NCBI GenBank assembly: GCA_028751875.1
Contig: CM054140.1
Coordinates: 31,516,393-31,580,392 of the forward strand
Origin: Rapana venosa
Lineage: Eukaryota; Mollusca; Gastropoda; Neogastropoda; Muricidae
Length of the DNA stretch: 64,000 bases
Direction of reading: 5' to 3'
In this document: positions 27,901-38,600 of the stretch, one piece after another
Layout of the letters: every line of letters starts with the position of its first letter
How positions within the stretch are numbered: position 1 is the first letter of the stretch
The notes under the pieces: generated by a model
What the model saw: only the letters and a program-made list of their open reading frames with translations
Told to the model about the DNA's origin: nothing
Databases searched by the model: none
Translations under genes and position numbers: made by a program

Positions 27901-28930
27901 TAAACAAGAATAAATAAGAAGAAAGCTAGTGATCTGGTTGTGTCCACAAAAGACGCAACTGACATACTATCAGTTATCTTGTTGTTTCAACAGTTTGTAC
28001 AGACTCGTTGGCAAAATTTAATATTATATATATTTATAGATGACCTGATCCATAGCTGACCAGTTGCTGCCACTGTGCTTTGTTCGAGTCGGACAGTGCA
28101 GATCTGTTTTGCTTTTGTTGGGTGGAAGTGCATACGTGTGGGTTTTTATGTGCTTTTTCTAATAGGATGATATAAATTTGAAATGAATTTCCTCCTCCCA
28201 CCTCACCTTTTTTTCTGTTTAGAGTTGAGGGTTTTTCTTTTGTTTGGTTGCTTTGGTTTTTGTTTGGTTTTTGTAAATTATGTCAGCTTGAATTCTCAAT
28301 CTCGGTGAAAACATAATATGACCATGGTGCAGTGCACTTGGTTGGTAAAAGTTATCAGTCAGTTACTCTTACAGTGTGTATGAATGATGTGTGTACAGTA
28401 TGCCCAAATGAGAGTGGGTGGTAAGTAAGCTTCTACTCTGTAATTTATTAAATCCTAATTGTCGCAACATCTCAACTTTGTCTCTTGTCTTTGGTATGTC
28501 TACCTTTAACATCCATGTGGTAAAAACTCTAAAATAATAATCATATGTAATCTGATCTAAAATCATCTGGCTAACACCTTTCTTAAAATTCCAAATTTCT
28601 TCCGGATATGTAATACTAATAGCCTCATACACCACCAAGTTCTAATGTTATCACAGTGCATAGGATGCTTGAAATTGCATGAGGTGACTCCTTGTCTCCA
28701 TGAAAAATTTAAATTTTTAATCTTAAGCATTATCGACAATATGTTTCTTTATTGTTTGAATTTGTTATGATTGATGATGTTTTCTTTTTTTTTGCTTCAT
28801 TTTTAAGGTGCGTGTAGAATTCCTGGATGACAGCAACCGTTCCATCATTCGAAATGTGAAAGGTCCTGTCCGTGAAGGAGACATCTTGACTCTTCTTGAG
28901 TCTGAACGTGAAGCCAGAAGATTAAGATGA
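19286..28930 (+). CDS. RPS28: 40S ribosomal protein S28 (eS28)
   Basis: Coding exons 19286-19321, 26728-26775 and 28808-28930 join in phase 0 to give 68 residues (human 69). Exon 1 encodes [12 protein letters not shown], exon 2 [16 protein letters not shown], and exon 3 starts [20 protein letters not shown] and ends EREARRLR. Near-identity to the recalled eukaryotic S28 makes the call secure. The protein is a small OB-fold component of the 40S subunit near the mRNA exit channel. Exon 3 runs 29 nt past the stop to a donor at 28960, and a non-coding exon at 30301 follows. Intron 1 is 7.4 kb and repeat-filled, which is odd for a ribosomal protein gene. A pyrimidine tract just upstream of the ATG suggests 5' TOP control, as in other ribosomal protein mRNAs. 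Confidence 0.97.
19683..19818 (-). repeat. SINE-2 3' fragment
   Basis: tatttcgaggataagggaat, aagcactcgtgtgctttt, gtccccgtgtgtatgg and cactggcacacaatggcctg match the inverted SINE-2 tail. Confidence 0.75.
19828..20100 (+). repeat. SINE-1 copy, diverged
   Basis: Head ggtggatctgtggtctacag, B-box-like gggttgaatccc, body gagagttgttcctgg and aattctgtagaaaaaatgcc, then cactctgat. It has lost the central domain. Confidence 0.65.
20353..23599. mobile_element. DNA-transposon-like element with 15-bp TIRs, superfamily unassigned
   Basis: Perfect 15-bp terminal inverted repeats, TAGGTAGCGGCAGCC at 20353-20367 and its complement at 23585-23599, are flanked by the identical 7-mer ATTAATG at 20346-20352 and 23600-23606. 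The element is 3,247 bp and sits in RPS28 intron 1. I recognise no transposase. Short plus-strand frames at 21097-21282 (Cys-containing, MCGTC motif) and 22177-22437 ([11 protein letters not shown]) could be coding relics. Sequence just inside the ends is not inverted-repeated. The ends resemble a hAT start only weakly (TAG), and a 7-bp duplication is unusual for hAT (8 bp). Confidence 0.7.
24610..25130 (+). repeat. SINE-1, longest copy, with LINE-like 3' tail
   Basis: Head with A-box-like tggtctagagg near 24619 and B-box-like ggttcgtacccc near 24680. The body is gcgctagtctttcggatgag, gataaaccgaggtcccgtgt and gagagttgtccctggcaaat. A 36-nt poly-A interrupts at about 24897-24935. The central domain follows (ggtggcgcagcgctaagtgg, ctctccccggggagagcagc), then the tail from 25058: gcgctttgatttgttgcttt, acaagattcagcgctatata and (ATT)n. 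It holds every module of the family. Confidence 0.85.
25560..25765 (+). repeat. SINE-1 fragment, central domain
   Basis: ctatagggaaacagatctat, gggtggcattgcgcttgtgg, ggagaacagcccgaatttca and a diverged end. The head is missing or unrecognisable. Confidence 0.6.
26826..27275 (+). repeat. Composite SINE-2/SINE-3 copy with internal insertion
   Basis: Head ttagtctagtggctaaagcg near 26839, body ataaccgagatcccatatgc and gcagaacatctggcac. About 150 bp of unrelated sequence follows, then gagtaggccattcagctgg. The element ends with the SINE-3 3' block (catctctgaagttggaatgc, agctaccttaatcatgga). A 12-nt poly-G precedes the head. Confidence 0.55.
27440..27645 (-). repeat. R6 repeat, head and proximal body
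   Basis: cataaagtggatgaagctca, caaactcactctgggtggga and aacccacaaccttctggttt match 57945-58083 in the same orientation. Confidence 0.65.
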
Positions 28931-29234
28931 TGAGGCTTCTTTCACTTCACTAAAATATGGTGAGTTTATCAGCAGTGGTGTCTGTTGACATGGGAAGAGT
29001 GAATTGCAAATTAAAAGGAGGAAAAAGTTCAAGGGGAATACCTTTTCACTTAGATTGCCAGAACATGTAATTTGTAGAAATGTGTGTGGTGGAACATGCA
29101 TTACTTTGTAATAGTAAGAACACTATTGAGTATATGTATTATGTATATATCTGTGCAATTTTTTTTTCTCTTGGATAATGAGGACATTGCTCAGCCTTGC
29201 TCTTTCTTCCAATTTTAATGAGAAAATTGAAATG

Positions 29235-29420
29235 AATGTCAGAGTCCTTTGGATGAGACTATGAACTGAGGCCCTGTGTGCAAATGCATGCAGAATATCT
29301 TGTGCATACTTTAAAAGCAAAGGCAATTTTGTGCTGGTAGGAATGACAATTTTGCACATGCACATAGGTGTCAGTTTAGACACCATCCCTCATAATGTAG
29401 CTACCTAAATGATTTGAGAG
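29235..29420 (+). repeat. Composite SINE-2 body with SINE-3 3' start
   Basis: gagtcctttggatgagacta, gcatgcagaatatcttgtgc and aattttgtgctggtagg match SINE-2. They are followed by acaccatccctcataatgta and gctacctaaatg of the SINE-3 3' block. It lies in the intron within the RPS28 3' UTR. Confidence 0.55.
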
Positions 29421-30300
29421 GGGGGGTTCACATAACAAAAATCTCCTCACTGGTGAACCAACTTGGGGGGGGGGGGAATCATAGATCTTGTGTATCTGAG
29501 CTGTCTGTAAAAATATTCTGAAACAAATTCTAAGATTCTTGATTCTTCCGTTCAAAATATGAGCATAGTAGAGGATTGTTTTGTATTTATGAGCAGAACC
29601 ATGGTTTGTAGCATGCAAGCAAAGAGGCAACAAAACTGGAAGTTACAAGTCAACTTTATCAGCAAGAATGTTTTTCCCTTTTTGTTACATAGGTTTTCTG
29701 TTAATTTGAAATAGTTGATCATGAGACTCTTATTCAGCACATGCTCTCCATAACTACAGTGATATGTCTTACTGAAAGTAGGTTGCTCAAATCTGAATAT
29801 AATAATAGTTTGAATTAATCGATAGTAAATGATTTGACTTTTTATTTTGTCAAGGTGCCTTAGGTTACATGAATGTTACACTGTCCTTTTTCAGTTCAGA
29901 AGTTGTTTGACAAAATAGGTGATTATTCTGCTTAGAACAGGCAGACAGCTTGGGGAGGGGGGGGATAAGTAGGGGTTTTTTGTTTGTTTTTTTGGTTTTT
30001 AAAAAATCATTTTCATGGAAAGTATTTCCTCTTGGCTTAAACACCTCAAACTACTCATATCTGCTCTTTTATAAAAATTGCCTTGTTTTCATGCTCCAGA
30101 ATATTTTCTGTTGTTGGTATGAATGCGTTGACCAGCAAATGCACATGTGCAAACGTGTAGGCCTACACACACAAACCTCCCATAAACACATGCAATCATA
30201 TATTTCTTCTGTTCAAAATCTCATCAGAGTACCTGAGAAAATTATCAGATTACCTGAGAAGTGACATGGTTTCACATGTTAGATAAAACTTGTGTTTCAG

Positions 30301-30420
30301 GCCTGACCATGGAGTTCCTGGGCGTGGCTGTCAACAAGCACAGATCCGTGGTTACACAAATGACTTGCTATGCATCCTGTTCAACTTTCAAAGGAATAAA
30401 GTGGTCAAGCTGAGCTCTTG
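30301..30420 (+). other. RPS28: RPS28 terminal non-coding exon
   Basis: Acceptor ttgtgtttcag at 30290-30300 is followed by about 120 nt ending shortly after AATAAA at 30395-30400. It is spliced to 28959. Inferred from the splice sites and the poly-A signal. Confidence 0.65.
30395..30400 (+). terminator. Polyadenylation signal of RPS28
   Basis: Canonical AATAAA, followed by a T/G-rich stretch (ctcttgtgttctgttgagtt) about 15 nt downstream. Confidence 0.75.
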
Positions 30421-30471
30421 TGTTCTGTTGAGTTTGTGAAAAAGATGTTTTCTTCATGTTGTTATGACACT

Positions 30472-30493
30472 CCCCCCCCCCCCCCCCCCCCCC
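30472..30493. repeat. Poly-C tract, 22 nt
   Basis: C run just beyond the RPS28 poly-A site. Confidence 0.95.
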
Positions 30494-30749
30494 TCCCCCT
30501 CCCCCCTGTTATTGAAAAATACTGGGCGATTGTGAAGTAGTTTTGATTGGTCTTTTTAAATTAAAAAAAAAGTTTAAAAATTTTTTCATTTTATTCTGGC
30601 TCACTGCCTCTTGAGCTGGGACTTATGTGGGAAGATGACAACACAGTTGAAAATCATATAATAAAGATGCAAAATGAGAGTATACTCAAATCCAGCTGGA
30701 CCTCCAAAGCATTATATTCATAATCGTCGTCATTCAATAAAATTAAGGA

Positions 30750-31120
30750 GGGTGGCAGGATGGTTAAGACGTTCACCTGCAAACAAGTAAACCTTAAGGT
30801 TCTGGGTTTGATTCCCAGCCTCACCATTTCTTCCCAGTTTGACCATCCTTGGGATGAGACTATTAACCAAGGTCTGGTGTGCAAACAAATGCAGAACATC
30901 TTGCACACATACTAAAAACCTCCTCTGCCTTTTGGAAGAGTAGGCCACTGTTTGCTGGTGGGAATGGATGACAGAAAAAACTAGCTTGCACACAGGTGTC
31001 GTGTTTAAACACCATCCCCAAAGTTGGAATAAGCCCTACCTGGGGAGGGTGGGGGGGAGGGGGGGTGACTGTCTCATACACATGTGTGGCCATTAGTGAA
31101 CCTTGGACATATGTGGCCCG
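30750..31120 (+). repeat. SINE-4 head with SINE-2 body and SINE-3 3' end
   Basis: tRNA-like head ggtggcaggatggttaagac with B-box-like gggtttgattccc near 30805. The body is gatgagactattaaccaagg, gcagaacatcttgcacacat and gaagagtaggccactgtttg. It ends in caccatccccaaagttggaa and ccattagtgaaccttgg. Three modules of different families are joined. Confidence 0.65.
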
Positions 31121-31144
31121 TTTTTACAAAAAAAGGAGTCTTAA

Positions 31145-31780
31145 CCCATAGCACCCTGAGGTCACCCAGTACTTTGTCACACAATTCAGGACTGTCAAGG
31201 GAAGTAATTTTGACAACTTTCAATAGTCACTACACAAAAAAAAAAGAAAAAGATTTTTACTGCAAGAAATATTTCCTGCAATCTGTACTAAATAAAGTAC
31301 ACACTGGGCCAGGCAATTTATGCATTCATGCAGTTGTTTACAAAAAAAAAACCCAAATCACGATACCTCATCACTTTTTGCTATCGGTATGGCAATCACG
31401 ATCTCTTCTACTAAACTTGTAAACAACAGCTTGTAGGCCACTCTGCCCCATCTGCTCAATCAGCCTTAACAATATTCCGATGGAAAAAGCCTTTAAATCT
31501 GCTCCATAGGCATCCAAATCTTCTCTCAGCACACATCCCAACCATTGCCCATAACAAAATTTATTTAGCAAACTTTGCTTAAAACCTCACTGATTTGGAC
31601 AGAGTAAAGTGCAAACAACATGGCCGCTTCTTGTTCATGCAAAGCAGCAACTCTCACGAGAATCTCGTTTATGTAAACAACAATGGCGGCGCCCATAGTA
31701 AGCACATATTTGAGGGCGTTTCCAGGAAAACTGGGTCTATTTTTACCAGGGCGTTTGTGGGCGGTTGCAGTGCTGTTGGG
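31145..31780. mobile_element. piggyBac-like MITE candidate
   Basis: Flanked by TTAA at 31141-31144 and 31781-31784. The ends are CCCATAGCAC (left) and the complement of CCCAACAGCAC (right), an imperfect inverted pair that differs by one substitution and one inserted base. TTAA duplications with CCC...GGG ends are characteristic of piggyBac elements. At 636 bp it is too short for an intact transposase. It contains ATGGCGGC/ATGGCCGC motifs near 31620 and 31682. Confidence 0.5.
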
Positions 31781-32614
31781 TTAAGGTATAATTGGGTCAA
31801 ATTGAGTTGTTACATTTTCTGAAATCTACAGATCATTGCCTTTCTTTTGATGTATGATACATTATTCTATCTATAAAATTGACAAAGTTATGGGTGTTTG
31901 AAATGGGTGACCCAGCGATTTCACATTCTGAGAAAATCGGCTTTAAAGTTTTTCACCACTCTAGCTAACTAACACCTTAGCAACGGGTACTTCTATTCAA
32001 CTGATGATGGCCAAATTTGATATGGTGTTAAAACATAATATTTCACAGCATCAGACAAAAAATACTGTACATATTGACTGTCATCGTTGTGATATTTAGC
32101 TCATAGCCCCCTCCCCCTCCTGAAAAAGGGCATGAAGTGGAAGAACCTTGGACAGGGGTTAATGAGGAGACTTGTTAGTATCTGACTAGCATATATCCAA
32201 TAGAATGAACTCAGTCAGCTGAAAACATGTAGAATCTGATAAATGATACTTGGTTACATATGAATTAAAATGTTATAATAGATTAAATGAAATAATAATA
32301 ACTACATACCCGGTTTTTTCTGTTATTCATTTCGCATACACATTTTCAATTTGATTTTGTTGTTACTTTATTAATTTTTAGATGGATGGCTTTATAAAAG
32401 GCAACAATAATGTTATGCATTGCTTATTCAATGTTGTCATCTGGAAATAAAATGTTGACTTTAATTTTGCTCTCTCTCTCTCTCCTTCATACACACACAC
32501 GCACACATACACACACATCCATGCACAAATACATGCAAGTGAAAGCAGAGACAATCAGACTCAATAGCATTTGATTGTTCAGAAAAAAAGAAAATAGATT
32601 ATCAGTATGACACC

Positions 32615-32920
32615 ATCCAGAGGGAACAGATGACAAAATACTGCATGCACACAGAGACTGCATGTAGAAAAAATCAATGGAGTACTCATTCATTTTCCTT
32701 GAATCAAAACATTCAAGGCAACACACACACACACACACACAGATGACTTATTCATTACCCTTGAAAGAAAATGATCTTTCAAAATAGAGAAGAAAAACCA
32801 CACACAAACACACACACAAGTGTAGATCTGGTGGGAATGGATGACATATTTAAAAAAGCTCCATGCACATGGGGACTGAATTGAAGCTCATGGCTGCTTA
32901 TTCACTGTTGTCAAAACAAA
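32615..32920 (+). repeat. Two diverged SINE-2 3' ends
   Basis: gggaacagatgacaaaatac and cacacagagactgcatgtag near 32620-32665, and again gtgggaatggatgacatatt and acatggggactgaattgaag near 32830-32885. Both are followed by a decayed form of the tail with ttattca. (CA)n runs separate them. Confidence 0.5.
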
Positions 32921-35384
32921 AAGTATTGAATCTAAAACACACACCAGTCTGTTTCTGCAGACTTTCATTATGAACTATTATTAAACGTTAATCAGTACTC
33001 GGTATCAGTTTTGTTATCAAATTGTTTAATTTCTAGGTTGCTTTGAGATGTTAGCCAGCAGTGTTCTGTCAAAAGATCAAACACTAAGTGAAAAATCTCA
33101 ATTTTCACAATACCTCATGCACTGCTTGCTTCTTCACTATAACAATTGGCTAAACCCTTAAAATCTACATTAAACTTATAAAAAGTGGATGTTGCACTTT
33201 GGTAATACCAACAAAAATTGGTACTAAAAAGGGATATTGCAAAGATATACTCTTTGATAGTATATAATGTGCCAGGTATGATCAGAAGATGTATTTTTCA
33301 CTGATAAAAGGCCTGGATACATGATAAATACTTCAACTGAAACAAAGTGACAGTTATGATATAAAGAACTCACTCACTTTGTTGTAATGATGTAAGTATT
33401 AAATATTGTAAAACATTTTACTTTGAAACTAAGCACAAAAGGTACTGTTTGGAATAGTACTTAGTGTAATTAATTAATTACACACACACACACGCAGGAT
33501 GAAAAGAAAGTTGTGTGAACTTAATCTTTTACCCTCAATTTTGACTTGATCATTTTCACACACGCACACACACATTTATTCAGTTTAACAACAACAGCAC
33601 ACAAACACACATGAGTCAAGTAAGTTTAAAACAGTTGATTTTCTCATGTCATGCACTGACAGGTGAAATTCTAAAAGTCCCCCCAGAATTCTAGACTGTT
33701 CAAATCTAGATCTGCAGCTTTGATACCCATGTTTAACATTGCATACAGATACCAGCGCCTCGTGCATCTCACTTGAACCCTAATACATAGATCGCTGTTC
33801 ATTTCATTCAAGTTTCTGGGCCTTTGTCCCGACCGTTTGATTTTTTGTCTTCACAATAAGATGCATCACAGTATTTGGTAAAAAATACATGTCGTTTTTA
33901 CTGATATGCTATTCGAAGAGTGGAAGATCAGTAAGAAATGAGCAAAAATGCCCATTATTCTTTGCAAATTGTGAAGTTTTCCAGCCATGCTGTTCTTAAA
34001 ATAGAACAGAAACGTTGTCAGCGATCTCTCTCCCAACCAATCACAGGCAAGCTGCCTGTTCGTTACTACAGGCAGTATGCTTCCTCAACTCTCATTGGTC
34101 GATCTTCTCGAGCTTTCATTTTTTGTTTATGCCTAAATAACTCGAAACAGTATTTCTGATTGGTTAGATTTCACGTAAAGAATGTGTGGAATTGAAAAAT
34201 ACAGGTCACAACCTTTCGAATGGTATACGACGTGTGGGGCCCAGTCAGGGGTAATGATAAAGGGATGACTGAAATTGGGGTGGTAACAATCGATGAAACT
34301 GGAAAACTGCAGAAGGGTAGGTCGATAAAAACGGTTTAAAAACACATTTTAAAATCATATCTAACCTGTTCAAGTACACAGGAAATTTAATGACTACAGA
34401 TTCCATTTTTGATGAAAAGTCAAAATTGGTTAAATGGACCCCACCTTCCCTTTTTTGGGCCTCTCCTTTTCACTGTGTGCAAGTTAAAGACTCATTTCGT
34501 AAAAACGGGTCACATATAGCCAAGGAACAAACATTTCTGATCTTATTTTGGGCTCTTCATGCTCTGGTCTGTGGTATCCTTGGAATTACTTGTCCTCTCC
34601 TTCCATGCTGTCTGGACTTGGTTTTGGCAAAGAATTCTCTATTAATTTTGATTCAACATGGAAAAGTCGCAAGAGGGTTGAAAGAATATCGAATATATAA
34701 ATTTGGTACCTTGAGAAGAAAGCGTTAATTTTTTTCACACATCAATCCACATCATTTAAATATTACTCCGCATAATGATTTGAATAGTACTAGAAGTGTT
34801 TAATTGCCTGCATAATTATTTGAATAGTACTAGAAGTGTTAAATTGCCCTTTGAAGAATGAACTGATTTGGTTTGGCCTGACTTAAATATACATGTACAC
34901 AAAAACAGACCACTATGAACTATTTAAATCAGACCTTGACCAACAAGGAAAAGAAATCCCACATAAAGCCAACCTGAACACATTTCAGAAATGAAAAGTG
35001 TGGTATGCCAGCCCTGTCACCACCTTTGTCCATTTTCTGGTTTTCTTGGACCATTCTCCTGCCTTTTTTCCATAAAGACTTAAAAGATAATTCTCTCCCT
35101 TGCCAAAGTCCTGCGTGCCAGGCTCGACTTCTCAGGCACTTATCAGCACCGCAATGACATGACAGACAACAATTGCTGCTGTCTTAGTGTTTGACAACAA
35201 AGAAGACTGGAGTCAAGCAAATATCTCTAAATCACAGAAATTCATGCTTTTAGCCAGATAACAGTCCTTAAGCTGTTCTATATGGATTTTCAAATGGCTG
35301 TCTAAAGATGTCTCGTCACAATTGTGTGTTCTCTGACGTCACAGAAGAGTGAAACATAGCAAATTGCAATGAAAACAACAAAAA
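32921..35384. other. Intergenic stretch between RPS28 and TOE1
   Basis: AT-rich with short (CA)n runs at about 33481 and 33560. It contains three CCAAT-type boxes in 125 bp (34036-34160), a 40-bp duplication at 34770-34848 and a 112-codon open frame at 34390-34728 of no recognisable family with one hydrophobic stretch. No exon matching a known protein was found. Confidence 0.5.
34770..34848 (+). repeat. Two-copy tandem repeat, 40-bp unit
   Basis: gcataatgatttgaatagta at 34770 and gcataattatttgaatagta at 34810. Both continue with ctagaagtgtt and aattgcc. Only a few substitutions separate them. Confidence 0.85.
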
Positions 35385-35403
35385 TTGCAATTCATTCAAA
35401 TGA

Positions 35404-35409
35404 TTTATT
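35404..35409 (-). terminator. Polyadenylation signal of TOE1
   Basis: AATAAA on the minus strand, 202 bp past the stop codon. Confidence 0.55.
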
Positions 35410-35610
35410 TTAAACAAATGTGTTTGCTAGTACTATGCTTTCACACTATCTGGCTTCCCTTCTGAAGTTTTGTTTCAAAATTTACAATGCTGCATTTCAT
35501 TTCTTACTCGGGCCATAAGAAAGGAAAAGTTCATCTTATAAAAACAGTTGCAAAGCAAGCTTCCCTCACTGAAGTTTACAGCATTCAAAGACAAGTAACA
35601 AGTCATGCTT

Positions 35611-38600
35611 TCAAGATTTTCTTAGCTTTTCTATTCTCTCTCTGTGGTTCTTGGAAGGATGGCAGAAATTACTCTTGCCTATAGTCATTGGATGGTCTTT
35701 CCCCATGGCGTATATCTTGTTGCACAAATTCTCCACTCCTTGCAACTGTGTCAGCTTGATACAAGCACCAACTGCCCTCTCCCCTGCCTCATCAACTGAG
35801 GTATGCTTGCTGAGCAGACAGGCCATGATAAAACCTGTCATGAATGCATCAAACCCTGCTCTGTGACCCCCACTGCGACTCTCTTCCAGTTGAAGAGAAG
35901 ATTTCAGGTATGCCTCAGTGATGATGTCATATTCATCATTGTCCACATCATCTGTGTCCTTGCTGCCTGTGGGTGTGTCTGGTTTAGAGTCTGAAGAACA
36001 GTTCGGCATGGACACATCTTCAAAAGAACCAGACTGTTGAGCAGGTTCGTTTCTGGAATCTTCAGAAGCTGTTTGATCCTGACACAACCTCTTATGTCCA
36101 TCTGCTTTCATGGGAGAATTCTGTTCATCTCCATCCTTTCCTGCAAGATCCTTCAGCTGCCTGAAGCTCTGCATTCTGCGTCGGCGTTTCCTGTTTTTAG
36201 CGGTCTTGGTGCCATCCAGATCCAGAATAAGATCAATGGCATGAGACTTAGAGCACTGCCTGCCACCAGCACACCATCCGTGGCCCTGCAAAAGGTTGCA
36301 AAGTTCAATTAAAAGTATGCACATTTGTGTGTGAATACGTTTGCTGCTCATCTATCATGACACCCTAGCGCATGCTCTGACTCCTCTCTCTTAATCTGAC
36401 TCTACTCCACACTAAACTTTTAATGCCAAGATTCTCTTGTCTTTGACATTATGACAATATGGAGATTCACATGGGTATCTGGTTATGAAGGAGATGATGT
36501 GATTAGCATCAACCAGCCTGAGAGATACAGGCATGTGTGTACACCTGGTTAGATGATTTAAGCATTTCTACAGTTTCTACCTGTAAACTGGATGATGATA
36601 AACTGTGAGATTCCAGGTTTCTTACTTACCCTGAAACATTACAGAGTTAACCAACCTGAGCTAAAAGAAATGAAAAACTATTAACACATATGCGCCTCTA
36701 TCCCTGAAGTCAGAATATGGCTACCTTCACACAATTTCACATTATAAGAAGGATTCACGGCCTGTCCCAGCAAATGCAGTCAGTGTTGTCCGTGATGTCT
36801 GGGGTCAGTCAGCAAGGTGCTGACATGCAGAGACAGATGGCGGTGAATCACTACGCTGTTTCTCAAGACATGTCAGACATTAAACAGCAGTTGACATGGC
36901 TCACCAAAACTGTGCAAGAAAATGCAGACAACATCCAGGACCTCTACAGCAGAGTGCGGGAGTCGGAGCAGTAGGCGGACATGTTGCACAGTCAGCTGGA
37001 CCGTCTACAGTCTGACCTGCGCCGAAAGAACCTGAAGCTGACGGGCTTAGATGAAGAAAGGAATGAGACGTGGACATCTCTCACAGACAAGATCATCGGT
37101 ACGTTGAACTCATATTTTGGTTCTGATGATTTTGTCCTGGGCCTCAGAGACATTGAAGATGCTGTGCGTGTTGGCAATCCTAATGGTAGGATGCCTAGAC
37201 CAGTCATCATCACCTTCAAGAACCGTGAACTGACCAAGTCACTGATGTCCAAGAGAGAGTGCAGGCAGTCAATGACCAGAGCCTCGGGAATCAGAGTGGG
37301 GCCAGACCTGACTCCTGCCCAGCACCAGCAGATGCAGAAGTTGAAAGCAGAAGGCAAGAGGGGCTACCTGAAAAATGGACGTGTGGTAGTGGCGGGTGAT
37401 TCCAGGGTCAACACTCAGCACACCTGGGGTACTCAGCGACATGAAAACTGGAGAAAGAACTGTGTCAAGGAGAGGGAGTCGTGCAGCAGGAGGGAGAAAG
37501 GGGGTACAGAGAGAAGAGCAGCTGGTGAAGAGAGAGGCAGTGAAGTAATACAGGAGCAGCGGAATGTCCCAGATGCAGGCTCTACAGATCCAGCAGTGCA
37601 GCCACCAGTGACTACTAACTACAGTCAGGGTAGTCTGACTGAAGGACTCCCAGACAACACAGAACATACAGAAGACAACACGGCAGACAACTTTGAACCC
37701 CTGTTGTCTGAAGAAGAGCAGCTTCCAGAATCCTGGTCACATGAGGGAGGCGTTAGCAGTATGCCCGCTACGGCTGACACGGCAACGCAGCAGACAACAA
37801 CAGCAGCAGCAGAAGACGCTACTTCTGGGAGACGACAGGATGCTGACAGCCCACACCAGGATGCAGACGAAGAGGACGTGGCGTCAGAGGAGGCTGGTGG
37901 ACTGGGTGGAGCAGCAGAGGAACATTCTGCCAGTCCCCCTGGGAGTGAGGGAGCTTCCTCACCCCGGGGGTTCGGAAGAGGATCTCCCCTGAACAGCCCA
38001 GCTGAAGGACAGGTGGCTGGCTGTGACGGTTCCAGTCGTAGCGAAGACCGGAGAGGCAAGGGCCGGGGCAGAGTTTCCACACACAGGCAAACACAACAAG
38101 CTGGTCATTCTGGTGTCTCATCCGTACACACGAGAAGCCGTCACCAGAGTACCAGCGTGCCCAGCAAGAGGGTGGGTGGTCTGTCAAAGGACTGGAGGGA
38201 GGTGTTCAGAAAAAGCAGTCCCTCTGTGGCGTCTGGCTCAGGCAGTGTCACTGAGCAAGGCAAGGTGCACATCGCTGACGGTTAGGCCAGGGCCCTGCAC
38301 GCTCTCAGCCTGGAGGCCAGCGGCCTGGTGGGATAGTTCCCACAATGCCTGGTGCTTCTGCAGACGACAGTGCCGAAATATCGTTTGTATGTAATAGCGA
38401 TAAGCTATCGCTAGTATCTTTAAATGTAGAGGGTCTTTGGCGACTTCGAAATGAGTTTGATTTACTAACTTTTGTTAACAAATATGATATAGTTTTGTTT
38501 GTAGAAACATTCACTGAAACCATACCCCATTCCTTATTCCCTATGCATAAGTGTTTTTCTTGCCCAGGGGTGAAAGTGTCGGACAGTGTGCATAGTCGTT

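Noticed and set aside
26776..28807. snoRNA in the RPS28 intron 2
   Set aside because: Ribosomal protein introns often host snoRNAs, and a few TGATGA-like strings occur (for example 27424), but I found no matching D box with terminal stem.
34390..34728. 112-codon open frame as a novel gene
   Set aside because: No recognisable family, no supporting splice or promoter context; one hydrophobic stretch alone is not enough.
37625..38187. Long minus-strand frames opposite LINE ORF1
   Set aside because: Shadows of the Gln/Ser-rich ORF1 tail, with no independent features.
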